DNA from: Chrysopilus asiliformis
Taxonomy: Eukaryota; Arthropoda; Insecta; Diptera; Rhagionidae
Assembly (NCBI GenBank): GCA_964034945.1
Contig: OZ035960.1
Span: forward strand, 66,246,470-66,310,469
Direction: 5' to 3'
DNA: 64,000 nucleotides
The stretch's first letter is position 1; every line of letters begins with the position of its first letter. Made by a program: the position numbers and the translations under genes. The notes below the pieces were generated by a model that saw nothing but the letters and a program-made list of their open reading frames with translations, was not told where the DNA came from and ran no database searches. Shown piece by piece: positions 11,294-22,020 of the stretch.

Positions 11294-13789
11294 GGCGCAA
11301 TTGTTGACATAATTTCGAATCTGTATTGACATATTAGGCCAATAATAATACTCCCGAATCCGGGCTATAGTTTTGGCGATTCCCCCATGCGAGGTCTTAG
11401 GCGGCTCATGAGCCGACGAAATGAGTTGGTCAGTTAAGTCAGATGGAACCCATAGTTTCCACGTAAATTCTTCTGAACAAACATCTATTCCGAAGGGTAT
11501 GGTGCGCTTATATACGTATCCATCCACTATTTTAACATCCGGAAAACGATCTGACTCCTCTGAAACAACATTAATTAAATCTTTGTATTCATCGGACTGA
11601 AATGCTGCGGATTCTAGATCAATGGACAATACGTGGTTTTCTATCATGATCCCTTCTACAAATGCTCTGGACAGAGTGTCTGGCACAACATTTTCAGAAC
11701 CTTTTCGATGTATAATATCAAATTGGAAACCTTGAAGCTTAAGGCTCCATCTGGCCAACCGACCACTCAAGTCTTTCAGCCCCATGAGCCACTTCAGACT
11801 CGCATGGTCCGTAATTATGGAAAAGGGCATCCCTTCAATGTATTGACCGAATTTTTGAACGGCGAGTACGGCTGCAAAGCACTCCTTTTCAGTTACACTG
11901 TAGTTGGATTGGGCTCGATTTAATTTTTGGGAAATATATGCTATTACCTGTTCTTGCCCTTCATCGGACTTCTGGCAAAGTACAGCTCCAACTCCAGTGT
12001 CTGATGCGTCGCATTGTACATAGAAATGCCTGGTGAAGTCGGGATGAGTCAATATTGGCGGAGAAATGAGAGCCGACTTCAGGTCGTCAAACGCTTTTAA
12101 CGCTTCTGGAGTGAAGTTGAACTTTTTTCCACCCTTTAAGGTGTCAGTGAGAGGTGAGGCGATGGTAGCGTAATCTTTTATAAATTTCCGGTACCAGCCT
12201 GACATACCTAAAAATCGACGAACTTGTCGAATAGACTTTGGTACCGGAAAGTTGACTATGGCTGAAACCTTTTGGGGGTCTGTTTTTAATTGTCCGCCTC
12301 CCACAATGAAACCGAGATATCTTACTTCTCGCATACAAAATTTAGACTTCTGGATGTTTATGGTAAGGTTAGCTTTCCGTAAACATTGTGCAACTTCTTC
12401 GAGGTAGTGTAACTGAGTCTCAAAATCTGGGGCAACGATAAGAAGATCGTCAAGATATACAAATACATTCTGTCTGAGTTTGGACGGAATTACTTTATCC
12501 ATCAACCTGCATAAGCGTTGTGGACTATTGCAAAGGCCAAAAGCCATCACTGTATACTGATACAGTGGTCTACCAGGCACTGTAAAAGCGGTTTTTTCTC
12601 GACTATTCTTCTCCAGCGGTATTTGCCAGAAGGCATCTTTTAGATCTATGCTACTGATAAATACTGTATCATGTAATCGACTAAGCAAACCCTCTATATG
12701 AGCAGGTGGATATGCGTCTTTTACAGTCACAGAGTTTAATTTACGTGAATCCAAGCAGAGTCTATTTTTACCTGGTTTTCTGACGAGAACCACGGGACTA
12801 CTCCAAGGACTATTACTTTCTTCTATGACGCCGAGTTTCAACATCCTATCCACCTCCTCGAACATAGGGGCTTGTACCGCTGGAGAGATAGGATAAAATT
12901 TCTGTTTTCTTGGTACGGCGTTTCCTGTGTCAATGAAGTGTTCCTCTAAGGACGTTTTTCCAAGACCAAACTTGGTGGAACACATGAATTGGCTTATTAC
13001 TGACTCTAGGCGACTTTTCTGTTCGATCGTAATGTCATGTTTATTAGGATCAACATTTTCTGGCACAGTACAACTCATCTCGCTAATTATATTGGGAGCG
13101 ATTTTAAATAGCCGCCAAAAGTCCACCCCTAAATATAATTCTTGATCCAGGCTTGGAACTAGGTATAACGTCATAGTATTGGTATTGGATTTATAATTTA
13201 TTGGGACTCGGACTTTGCCAATGATATTTTGGCCCTTTCCATCAGCTGTACATACTCTCGCAGAATGACTATAAATGGTTAAGTTTAATTGTTTCACAAG
13301 TTCGAGACAGTGTAACCCTAAACAACTTATGCTAGCTCCGCTATCTAGCAGACCGGTAATTTCGGTGTTATGAATTTTAATTTTGGCATAAGGTCTAATA
13401 TCTAGAGAGGTGTCTATCGTTGTTGCAGCTATACTTTTACGAGTTTTTTGACGGTCAAGGAACCTAGTTCTAGCTCTGGATATTTTATAAGAAATGAAGT
13501 TATTATTATAGGACTTTTTGTACGCATCACAATGCTCAGGATGACTAAATAGTTTTTTTCTTACATCATTATATTCTTGTAATCTTATGTGGTATGGTTT
13601 CAACACTTTTAGATTGTGGCCAGACTTATTACTATTTTCACTTTTATCTAAAACTATGTTTCGGGACAAAATTTTAATTGTATTCGAAACTTCAGTGGTT
13701 GGAATAATTGTAGGCAAGGTTTTTAGTCCGGGAGGGTCGGTTTCGAACGTGATTCTCCCGTCTGAATAACGTTCGATCGGGAGTTTCCC
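11294..13789 (-). pseudogene. pol: pol copy 2, N-terminal part: protease, RT, RNase H, start of integrase
   Basis: Starts at the frameshift site rather than at an ATG. Domains in order from the N-terminus: linker, aspartic protease (LLDSGAS, ~residue 150), reverse transcriptase with the LDSRKLN, IDLKDAFWQIPL and VYLDDLLIVAP blocks, RNase H (YVQCDASDTG, ITDHASLKWL) and the integrase zinc-binding region (SHGGIAKTIARIREYYYWP). The frame is open until the hAT insertion point at 11293, between the last Cys pair of the zinc region. The enzyme would copy element RNA to DNA in cytoplasmic particles and insert it in the genome. All visible catalytic motifs are present, so only the insertion kills this copy. 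Confidence 0.92.
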
Positions 13790-15552
13790 TTATTACAATT
13801 GGGGCATCTATAAGTTTTTACGCCTTCTGCACCACACCGGTAACAGAACACGTTAGTTACATCGGATGGACAATCTATGAATATATGTCCCGGGGACTTA
13901 CAATTCCAGCAATTCAAACGAGTCTTTTTGGAGTCATTCGGTAGTTTAAGAGCATTAACTGGATTTTCTACATAATCCATCTCGACTTCGCCTAGATCCG
14001 TAAACGAAAGTTCGTTTACTCTGCGACTTTGAGGATTTATATTTGGAGGTTTAGTTCGAGAGGTATCGAAATGTGAAAAAGTTGTCTCGGTAGATCTACA
14101 GGCATACCGAAGTTGTTCTAGTGTATGGATTGCCATTGGGTAGATATAACGTGTAAGCCACGGTTTTAAATTGCGCTTAATATTAGAGATGAATTCCTCA
14201 TCGGTCATTTGTCTCTTCATTTTATTCCGGAGAGCGGTAATGTCCTTAAAGAATTCATCGAAACTTTCGTGGGCTAATTGTTTGCGTTCTATTATGCTTT
14301 TAGTTATGTCTAAATCGGTCTCAGTGGATATAAATTGGCGTTTCATGACATCTTTTAGAGTTTTCCAATCTGGCCTAGTATGTCTCCGAAGATACTGCCA
14401 AAACCAATCCTTAGCATCTCCTTGGAGCAAAAGATGGAAGTTTTTAAGCACATGGTCCCAAGGAGTGTGATAACTTTCCTGCAAGAACTCGATTTGGAAG
14501 ATAAAATCTTCTACAGATAAGGACTTCGATTGAGAATCAAATTTAATACCCCATTTATCAAGATTCATTCGGATGGACCGGTCATTATATTGATTATTAG
14601 GAAAACTTGGTGGAGGGTAACGAAAATCTGGCACTGGTGGTGGTGAAAAATTTGATGTAGGCTGGGGATGATTCAGCGGAGGCTGTGAAAGATTCCGCGG
14701 AGGATGTGCAAAATGCAGCGAAGGCTGTGAAAAATTCAGTGGAGGCAGTGTTGGCCGTGCGAACTTTTGGACTTGTATTTCAAATTGCTGCTGTTGGATT
14801 TGTTCCTGTATTTGCCTCTGTAATAAGAGAAGTTCTTGAATTGGGCGTATGTTTACCTGCGGACTTGAGATTGAAGGATAGTCCATGTTGAGACCTATAG
14901 CTGAGTTAGCGGGATTTCTGTTAAAGCTGATTAAAGGGGAGGATGTGTTTCTCGAAGTTTTAGCCTGCACTTCTTCTGACTGAACTGGTTCTTTGTTTTG
15001 TTCGCTATGAACTGTTCCTTGCAAGGGCTCCTCCCGATAGTTAGAACCACCCCTTTTTCCCCCAGGGAGGCTATTGACATTCGACGTATTAGGGATTATA
15101 TCATTCGGAGTTATCGCGTTAGAATTTCCTGGAGTTAAGAGATTAGAAAGTTCTTGTCGAACTATGTCCGTAAATTGTTGCATCATAGTGGCTTGTTGAC
15201 AGCCTACTGCTACTCGTGATGCTTCCGTGATATATGCCTTCAATTCTGATGGATTAATACCTGATATAGTTTGGTTACTACTTGTATGTGGGTGTAGACC
15301 ACCAATTGGATTTTCTGGATTTGATTGCGATGTGGTGGACGGGTTTTGACCTTGAGGCAAGGTATCTAATCCCATTTCTACGTTAGTTGTTTGAGCTTGG
15401 GAATTCATTGGGGACCTATTGAGACTAAAATTACTAGCGAAACCGGATGGAGGAGAATTTGGCATTATATTAGGTAGATTTGTTTGTCGAGTGATTGATC
15501 TTGTCTGGGGTCTAGTGTCAGCTGTCGTTTGGTCTTTTAAGGTTTTATCCAT
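13723..15552 (-). CDS. gag: gag polyprotein, copy 2 (609 aa)
   Basis: Intact Gag of the same length as copy 1 with the same domains: low-complexity N-terminal half, proline-rich segment, retrotransposon gag domain at ~340-510 and two C-terminal cysteine motifs, of which only the first is a standard CCHC knuckle. It differs from copy 1 by about one residue. The stop codon overlaps pol by ~65 bases. Identity between copies implies recent activity or recent duplication of the pair; it could also reflect gene conversion or assembly of one locus. Confidence 0.9.
   Translation of the reverse strand: MDKTLKDQTTADTRPQTRSITRQTNLPNIMPNSPPSGFASNFSLNRSPMNSQAQTTNVEMGLDTLPQGQNPSTTSQSNPENPIGGLHPHTSSNQTISGINPSELKAYITEASRVAVGCQQATMMQQFTDIVRQELSNLLTPGNSNAITPNDIIPNTSNVNSLPGGKRGGSNYREEPLQGTVHSEQNKEPVQSEEVQAKTSRNTSSPLISFNRNPANSAIGLNMDYPSISSPQVNIRPIQELLLLQRQIQEQIQQQQFEIQVQKFARPTLPPLNFSQPSLHFAHPPRNLSQPPLNHPQPTSNFSPPPVPDFRYPPPSFPNNQYNDRSIRMNLDKWGIKFDSQSKSLSVEDFIFQIEFLQESYHTPWDHVLKNFHLLLQGDAKDWFWQYLRRHTRPDWKTLKDVMKRQFISTETDLDITKSIIERKQLAHESFDEFFKDITALRNKMKRQMTDEEFISNIKRNLKPWLTRYIYPMAIHTLEQLRYACRSTETTFSHFDTSRTKPPNINPQSRRVNELSFTDLGEVEMDYVENPVNALKLPNDSKKTRLNCWNCKSPGHIFIDCPSDVTNVFCYRCGAEGVKTYRCPNCNKGNSRSNVIQTGESRSKPTLPD
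13743..13789 (-). promoter_or_regulatory. -1 ribosomal frameshift signal, copy 2
   Basis: Same signal as in copy 1: GGGAAAC at 13789-13783 in gag phase, double TAA closing the pol frame just upstream, downstream stem arms at 13770-13776 and 13743-13749 (minus TCGAACG and CGTTCGA), and a second pairing TCCCG/CGGGA (13782-13778 with 13760-13756). Sequence is unchanged between the two copies. Confidence 0.78.
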
Positions 15553-16374
15553 AATCTGTTTAATTATGACTAATCTAATTCCTAGCCTTCTAGACTATAC
15601 ATTTACTACTGCAAAATATTACTTCCTCTTTTTATTTTTATTTATTTATAATTTAATTGTTTTTTGTATCATACTTAATGGTAGATGCTGCATGACTCCG
15701 ATAGGTTGGAATTAATTGACCAAGTTGTTTTTTTTTTTTTTTTGTTTGTTTGATTGAAACGGATATTGGAGAAAAACAAATATATCTATATTTTATGCAT
15801 TCAATTTCGACATTTAAAAAATTAGTTTATTCATGTGGCAACGCGATATTATCCTGCATAAGCTCCATAAACCGGGACTCACTATAAATTAACTAACATT
15901 CCGTACTTCATCATGTGCTGATGTGTGTATATTACTTGAAATGACGTGAAGGCTAAGGGCAGTTCATTTTACTGTTTGAAGTCTCATTAGCTGGATTCGT
16001 CGACTGTCGATCAATTGATGCAACGAAATTGTTATGATTCTTCAACATAAGATATTCTTTGGCTATCGTGAAAACACCATGTTTTACTATTAACTTCGTG
16101 TTCCAGGTCTCAAATTTAACTATGCTGAATTCAGATAACAATGAACAGATTAATTAAGTTAAAAGAGTATTTAATAGGAAAAAATTAATTTCTAAGCTTT
16201 GATTTGTCGCTAAGAAAAAGTTTGGTAGGGAAAGACAACGGAATTCTCGGGAACTAGAGGAAAAAATTTTTGGTTGTTTGTGACATCTGTAAACATGTCG
16301 AAACTATACGCTTACGCAATATCCGTTAAGGACTATGCCGTATCTTGGCCTCGTCCGTGAAAGATTAAGCCGGG
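15553..16374 (-). other. 5' untranslated leader, copy 2
   Basis: Leader between primer-binding site and gag, matching copy 1 apart from the length of a T-run (~15727) and point changes. No ORF worth annotating. Confidence 0.6.
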
Positions 16375-16392
16375 GCCCCACGTTGGGCGCCA
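16375..16392 (-). promoter_or_regulatory. primer-binding site, copy 2 (tRNA-Lys1,2)
   Basis: Minus strand TGGCGCCCAACGTGGGGC, one base from the LTR end, is a perfect 18-base complement to the 3' end of tRNA-Lys1,2 as known from lysine-primed retroelements. Confidence 0.9.
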
Positions 16393-16393
16393 A

Positions 16394-18382
16394 TGTAATG
16401 TTCGTGATTGTTAATATTCCTAAATCTTATACCAGAGCGATTGGCACGTTGATTATTTGTGGGGCTAAGCTCGAGGGATGTGTCGCGGGATCTTGGCCTG
16501 AATAAGACTAGTTAACACTCACTAATTACATAAATTTGTATCGTGCCTTGATGGGGAGAGGAAATCTTCAACAAAATTTAAGGGAGAATCTTTACTACTT
16601 TACTAGGAGGGATTAGGGAATCAGATCCATATCAATCAAACAAGTTTCGGCCGATGGCTGCTTTCGGTGCGGCACATAGTAAACATTACAACTATAGCCG
16701 ACCTTACAGCTACTGTTCAACCCATCGGAAGCATGCTAGCATCCACCGTCATATACTACTTAAGAAAACATTTTGTTAAACATCACTGTTATTAATTAGT
16801 TTCTAGTTTATTCAACATTAACAAAAAAACAGTTTATAAGGTTTCTTGCATACTAGTAATTGAATAAGAAAAATTATTTATTTATTTCTGGCTATAGTAA
16901 ATATATATAACTATAAATAAAGCAATACCCTTACTAAAACTATAAGCAATAGTTAAATTTATATATATATGATTAAATATGTATAAAATTTTATAACGAA
17001 AACGTGAGACGTTTATCAGATTCAACTTAATAATTTTTTTTTCCAAAAAAAATGTTAAATGAATAAATTATGATAACCTGCATCGGAAAATTAACTTAAA
17101 GGTATTAGGCGACTAAGTTACAAAGAAATGTAATCAGAATTAAATCATTTCTTTTATAAAACCGGGTATATTCGATTTTTTTTTTATATTAAAAAATTTA
17201 ATTCACACCACTTCTATTCAAAGCTTTCAATTACTTTCACGGAGTCGCTCTGTATGCGTAAATTATTATTGCAATTTATTTATTCCATAAATTTCTTTAT
17301 TTTTCTTTAAAATGGGCCCACTTTATTTCCAGCAACCAAATATTCTATTCGTATAGTGGTGAAAACCTCACAAGAATTGTAAAACTTTACGAGAGATATA
17401 TCTTAAACTAAACGCGGGCTTCACCTAGTTATTCTTTTTTTTTTTTATGCACTAAGTTTAAATAATTATGTATACCTATTTTTTTATATTATCTCTATAC
17501 TGGGTTTCCCCTGGAGCCTCTCCTGGCGGTTAAAAGTACAAAATTGTAACTTACAGGATCTCAGGATATATTCACGTCAGTGGTTGAATTTCCAAAATCT
17601 GATCCGTTTTACTTGAGAAAATTTCCGGCGACCAATTTTTTGTTTGCGATCAGCAACAATTCTGCTTTATCGTCCGGATGTCGTTGGATTTAGAAATATC
17701 GTCACGTTGTTTCAAATTGATGTATTAATGAGAATTTCTCCTCCCCCTGTTTCGCCTGTTGAGGTTATGTTTAACCCTCTAAAACGTCGGCTTTTCACGT
17801 AAATGGTGATAGCGGAGGCTGGAAGAACTTTTTTATTAGCTCGTCTCGGCTTACTAATATTAATTTGAGCTAGAGTTCAACAGCTACTTAGAATTGAACT
17901 AAGTTCTTTAACTTTTCTACAGGGAATAAATTTTTTTTTTTTTTATTTTACACCTAATTGAAATTTAATATTGAAAAGAATACCTGATTTCCCAAGTGTT
18001 ATTAATTAGTTGTGTTTTATTTCCACTAGTTGGAAATTAAAAGAAAAAACAGGAGGAGGGTTTAAAAACCTCGTTTGACCCTTGCGCCAAGAAAATGGAA
18101 TCTGGGTACGGCCACATTAATAATTTTCGTAACTCGAAATTTTTTTAGTACGCCACACCGTGCACACTTAACTAAATAATTACCCCAAATTTTAACAATA
18201 TGTTTCTTTTTGTGCCTGTTTCAGAACTATTGTAAAAATGTTTTTAATTAAAGATGTATAACGAAAAGTTCATATAAAAATATTATTAGTATTTTTATTC
18301 CAGCTGATTGCAATGGTTTTAGCACAGGAATAACCACGTTAGGTTTAGTTGCGATTAAATATCGTTATAGGGAGCTGCCACA
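16394..18382 (-). repeat. Outer 5' LTR of gypsy copy 2
   Basis: 1989-bp LTR bounded by TGTAATG (16394) and ...GCCACA (18382) on the plus strand. It lacks the alpha insertion present in the shared LTR and differs from it by only a handful of point changes and T-run lengths. It ends abruptly within piggyBac coding sequence at 18383, giving the exact integration point. The matching left flank lies outside the window, so no target duplication can be shown. Confidence 0.87.
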
Positions 18383-18979
18383 AGTATTAGAATTTAACCG
18401 TTATGCGAGTCAGAAGAACCAAATCACCAAAATTGAAAAAAGTGAAATAAAAGTATTTATAGGAGTATTGGTACTTAGTGGATACATACAAGTACCGAGA
18501 CGTCGATTATATTGGGAATATGAGAGAGATAGTGAAAACCGATTGGTGTTTGAGGCAATAACACGCAACAAATTTGAATATATTTTGTCTCATATTCATT
18601 TTGCAGATAATACTAAGATTGATTCAAATGACAAATTTGCAAAGTTAAGACCAGTGTTTGATCACATAGATCATTTAGTCATTCCTCAAGATCAACAAAC
18701 CCGATGTGCTACCTGTCATCAAAAAACCACCACAAGATGCCTGAAATGCAATAACGGGTTACACTTAAAATGTTTTGTCCAATATCACACACCTCCAAAT
18801 TGAAATGCTTTCATAACACATTTGCCCACCGTCCTATATATAGTACGCCTAAAATCTTGTACTTCCTGAAATAAATTTTGTTTTTTTATCTACCAAATAT
18901 CTTTCTTTTTTACTTAAATGTAATTGTATAAAAAAATTTACTTAATACCGACCGCCCAGTTAGTTTGGGCATATCTGGG
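18383..18979 (+). mobile_element. piggyBac-like element, right part (host of the gypsy insertion)
   Basis: Begins where the LTR ends, in the middle of transposase codons, and runs to a CCC/GGG terminus (plus-strand GGGCATATCTGGG, ending 18979) followed by TTAA (18980-18983), the invariant piggyBac target. The terminal bases read inward as CCCAGATATGCCC. An AATAAA-like signal lies at ~18870. The left half is beyond the tandem gypsy array and outside the window. The TTAA falls inside LINE A coding sequence, so the element inserted there. Confidence 0.85.
18384..18803 (+). pseudogene. piggyBac transposase, deleted and split
   Basis: Open frame from the LTR junction: YASQKN and GVLVLSGYIQVPRRRLYWE are the conserved N-terminal part of the piggyBac transposase domain. 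After VFDHI the frame jumps directly to the C-terminal cysteine-rich zinc domain (CATCHQK, CLKCNNG, LHLKCF) and a stop. Several hundred central codons with the catalytic Asp residues are missing, yet the deletion keeps frame. The N-terminus is cut off by the gypsy insertion. It therefore joins substrate-binding parts without a catalytic centre, and cannot be active. Confidence 0.85.
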
Positions 18980-18983
18980 TTAA

Positions 18984-21375
18984 TATGGACGTCAAAGCAT
19001 GGACTCCAGACTACACACGCATCTTCTAGTACACTTCTGACAAGGGAAACATAGACACTTTTCAACGCATATGGATCATATATATCTCGCGAGAAACGCT
19101 TAATGAATCCTAACATACGATTTGCTTTTGTGATTACATAGTCAACGTGTATGTTGAATGATAATTTTGTGTCAAACATAACACCGAGATTTTTGATTTC
19201 GGTGACTCTATTTATGTTAATCTCATTGAGTTTGTAATCAAACGTTAAAGGACTGGACGAACGGTAGTACGACATCACAGAACATTTGGATATATTGAGA
19301 CCAATACAGTTGCGTTCACACCACTCAACGAAGGCATCTAAGTCTAGCTGAAGCAATACTGCATCATATAATGTATTGACTTTTCGAAAAACTTTCAAGT
19401 CGTCAGCATATAAAAGAAAATTGGACGATTTAAAAACATTACATAAATCGTTAATAAATAAAATAAATAATAACGGACCAAGGTGACTTCCTTGAGGGAC
19501 TCCTGAACGAACGTAAAAAGGACTAGATAAAACATTGTTTATTTTAACACACTGACAACGATTTAATAAATAAGACGATAACCATTCCAATAACTGAGAG
19601 TGAATGCCGATTTTTTTAAGCTTCTTCAAGAGAAAAAGATGGTGTACTCTGTCAAATACTTATAATTAGGTTTGTAACCGTGGAACGACCCTTAACAAAA
19701 CCATGCTGTTGCGGGGAAATACAACCTTTAACAGCAGCTAATATTTCGTCACAGACTAATTTTTCGAAAATTTTTGCAATAGTGGGTAGAATTGCAATCG
19801 GTCTGTAATTCTCAACATTACTACGACAACCTGCTTTATGGATAGAAGTAATGTGTGAAATTTACCATATTTCGGGAAATATTCCATCAGAAAATGACCA
19901 GTTAAAGAGTAGAGTAAGCGGGTGGGCTAAACTTTCCGCACAATACCGAATAATACAAGGAGGGATTAAGTCCGGTCCAGTACCTTTCTTTATATTAATA
20001 CAACGCAAATATGTAAGAACAGTGTCAACATTTAGTACAAGAGATGACATATGAACTGTGGTTTCAAAGTTAGGTGATTCGTATACGTGATTATCATTAG
20101 AATGAGCAAAAGTGCATTGAAAAAAGGAAGCAAATAATTCAGAGATATCTTTATCATTAGAACAAGTTGAATCATTAAAAAACATACTACTGGGATATCC
20201 TGAAGACTTTCTTTTAGAATTCACAAAAGACCAAAAATGCGAAGGATTCGTTTTGAGTTTTTCTTGTACAAAACCTATGTAGTTTTTGTAGCATAATCGT
20301 TGCGCGATAGCGAAATTTTTGCGGAGAAATGAGTATGACTGATAATGAATAAGTAAACCAGTTCTATTATATAACTTATAAGCTCTATTCTTTTGGTTTT
20401 TCAATTGTAACAACGAGCGTGAGTACCAAGGTGGATGTTTTGTAGTTTTTAGACGTTTTTTAGGAATAAACAATTCAAAACCAACATAAATTAAACAGTA
20501 AAAATTAAATACACATTCATTAACAGAATTACACGATATCATAATTTTATTCCAGTCAATAGAGTTAAAATATAAGTTTAATTTGGCGTAGTCAGTGTTG
20601 TTAAAATCAAAAACATAAGCATAATCAGCCTTTTGTCTAGTATCACAGAATGTTTCGAATTGCACATTTATTGCCCTATGGAAACGATTTTCATTACGAA
20701 GAATATTTTCACATTCCACTAGTTTAGTTGCGTCTGGGTTCGAGGTAAAAACAAGGTCCAAAATATTGCCGTAAGAGTTTTTTATATGATTAATTTGACC
20801 TAAACCAAGTGCCATGACAGAGTCAATGGTAAAGGAGTCAATAGAACGGCGCACGTTTAAAGGAACCAAGCTATTAGATTTAATTGAATTATTTCCTTTG
20901 ATTGACCACGATATATGGGGCAGGTTGAAGTCTCCAAATATTAATATAGAATCGTTACAGCTAAGTTTGTTATACAGAGAATTTAAGATATTTATGTGTT
21001 TTTCATATGTCGACAAGGGGGAATTAGGAGGAATGTACAAACAATGAACATATAACACGTTGAAACATAGATTTACTTGCACTGAGATACATTCAAGAAC
21101 ATCAGCATTTTGAAAATAGAGACAATGACTTTTAAGACGATTATGAACAGCAACAGCGTGGTGTCGCTGTGATTTCGAACTAGAGGCAAACGAGCGATCA
21201 CTTCTATATACTGAAAATTTACTATCAAAAATTTCAGACGAAAATATTGAAGGAACAAGCCAAGTTTCGGTCAGAGCAATAATATCATAATCACATGAAG
21301 AAGTTCGTAAATAAAAATCGTTGCAAACAGTCCTTAGACCCTGAACATTTTGGTAATAAATATTGATAAAAAAGT
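18984..21375 (-). pseudogene. LINE A ORF2: AP endonuclease and reverse transcriptase, disrupted
   Basis: The endonuclease starts near 21370 (YYQNVQGLRT), with ALTETWL, IFGDFNLPHISW and DLVFTSNPD motifs. The RT follows with NYRPIAILPT, QQHGFVKGRSTVTN, SGVPQGSHLGPLLFILFIN and LLYADDLKVF. Three lesions are visible: a single nonsense codon at ~19859-19861 (after FPEIW), loss with frameshift of the stretch containing the motif A Asp between ~19670 and 19650, and truncation by piggyBac at 18983 within PCFDVHIN. Function lost: nick target DNA and reverse-transcribe the element RNA. YADD itself is intact. Confidence 0.85.
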
Positions 21376-21384
21376 TATTGAATT

Positions 21385-21966
21385 CTAAATGACTTGTGTA
21401 GGAATTTTTTGTTTTTGAAAATTTGCATTTTTGAAGTTCTTGATGAGAAGTCCTTTAGGCCAGAATTCTTTCTTAGAGATGATTGAGTAAAATTCACTGG
21501 GAACTCGAAGTTTGAAGGAAACGAAACTCAGTTTACTAACGTCGATAACCCTTTTGATTAGCGGAAAGCACAGAAACTGCGATTCTACAGGCTGGTTTAA
21601 CTTCTTATGCACATATCGAAGAATAGCATCAGCTGACGTTCCTTTATCACAGTGCGACACAAATAACCACTGAGGCGGCTTTGCGGGCACAATAGAGTCA
21701 TTGTCCCCGGGTGAGTCACGAACAGCAGCAGCATTTACAACCATTGGAATTTGGACCCCGTTGGATGACGTAGGCAAGTCAAGCGAGACAAGAGCAGCAG
21801 GCGCAATTTCAGCCGTTGGGGTTTGCATACCGTTGGATGACGTAAGCGAGGATCCCGAAGTTTTGCTGTTTTTAACAATGACAGCAGAGGCTCCACTTAG
21901 ATTACTAGCAGCTGATCTGTTTTTGTTAATAGGTAGTGGTGGTCTCTTCACACTGCTCCGTGTCAC
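21385..21966 (-). CDS. LINE A ORF1 (gag-like, 193 aa)
   Basis: Uninterrupted ORF upstream of ORF2, stop only ~10 bases before the ORF2 region. The N-terminal half is Ser/Ala/Pro-rich with two similar repeats (SSNGMQTPTAEI and SSNGVQIPMVV). The C-terminal half (WLFVSHCDKGTSADAIL... FWPKGLLIKNF) resembles the C-terminal ORF1 domain seen again in LINE C (VFLSHLAPSTTAEQIL, FWPVGTFVKEF). ORF1 proteins of this group bind element RNA. No zinc knuckle is seen. It may be 5' truncated, since related ORF1s carry an N-terminal zinc-finger region. Confidence 0.65.
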   Translation of the reverse strand: MTRSSVKRPPLPINKNRSAASNLSGASAVIVKNSKTSGSSLTSSNGMQTPTAEIAPAALVSLDLPTSSNGVQIPMVVNAAAVRDSPGDNDSIVPAKPPQWLFVSHCDKGTSADAILRYVHKKLNQPVESQFLCFPLIKRVIDVSKLSFVSFKLRVPSEFYSIISKKEFWPKGLLIKNFKNANFQKQKIPTQVI

Positions 21967-22020
21967 GGGCCGAGACGGGGATTTTTAATGGTTTATAGAT
22001 CTTGCTAGAGGTGATGATCC

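Larger units (their letters stand above)
8105..16393 (-). mobile_element. Osvaldo-type Ty3/gypsy retrotransposon, copy 2 internal region
   Basis: Complete internal region on the minus strand: primer-binding site 16375-16392, leader, gag 15552-13723, pol from 13789 down to 8381 split by a hAT insertion (9301-11293), and ~275 bases between the integrase stop and the LTR (8105-8380) with no env-like ORF. Without the hAT the internal part is ~6.3 kb and the whole element with two LTRs ~10.3 kb, close to the size reported for Ulysses. The bases next to the LTR (minus strand TTCTTGGTGG) are only a weak polypurine tract. Confidence 0.87.
18984..22020 (-). mobile_element. LINE A: CR1/jockey-group non-LTR retrotransposon (broken)
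   Basis: Minus-strand non-LTR element with ORF1 (21966-21385) followed by ORF2 (endonuclease then reverse transcriptase). The 3' part is separated from it by the piggyBac insertion at TTAA 18980. The 5' limit is uncertain (~22020). The endonuclease/RT arrangement without RNase H and the ORF1 type place it near CR1/jockey elements; the exact clade is inference. Confidence 0.8.
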
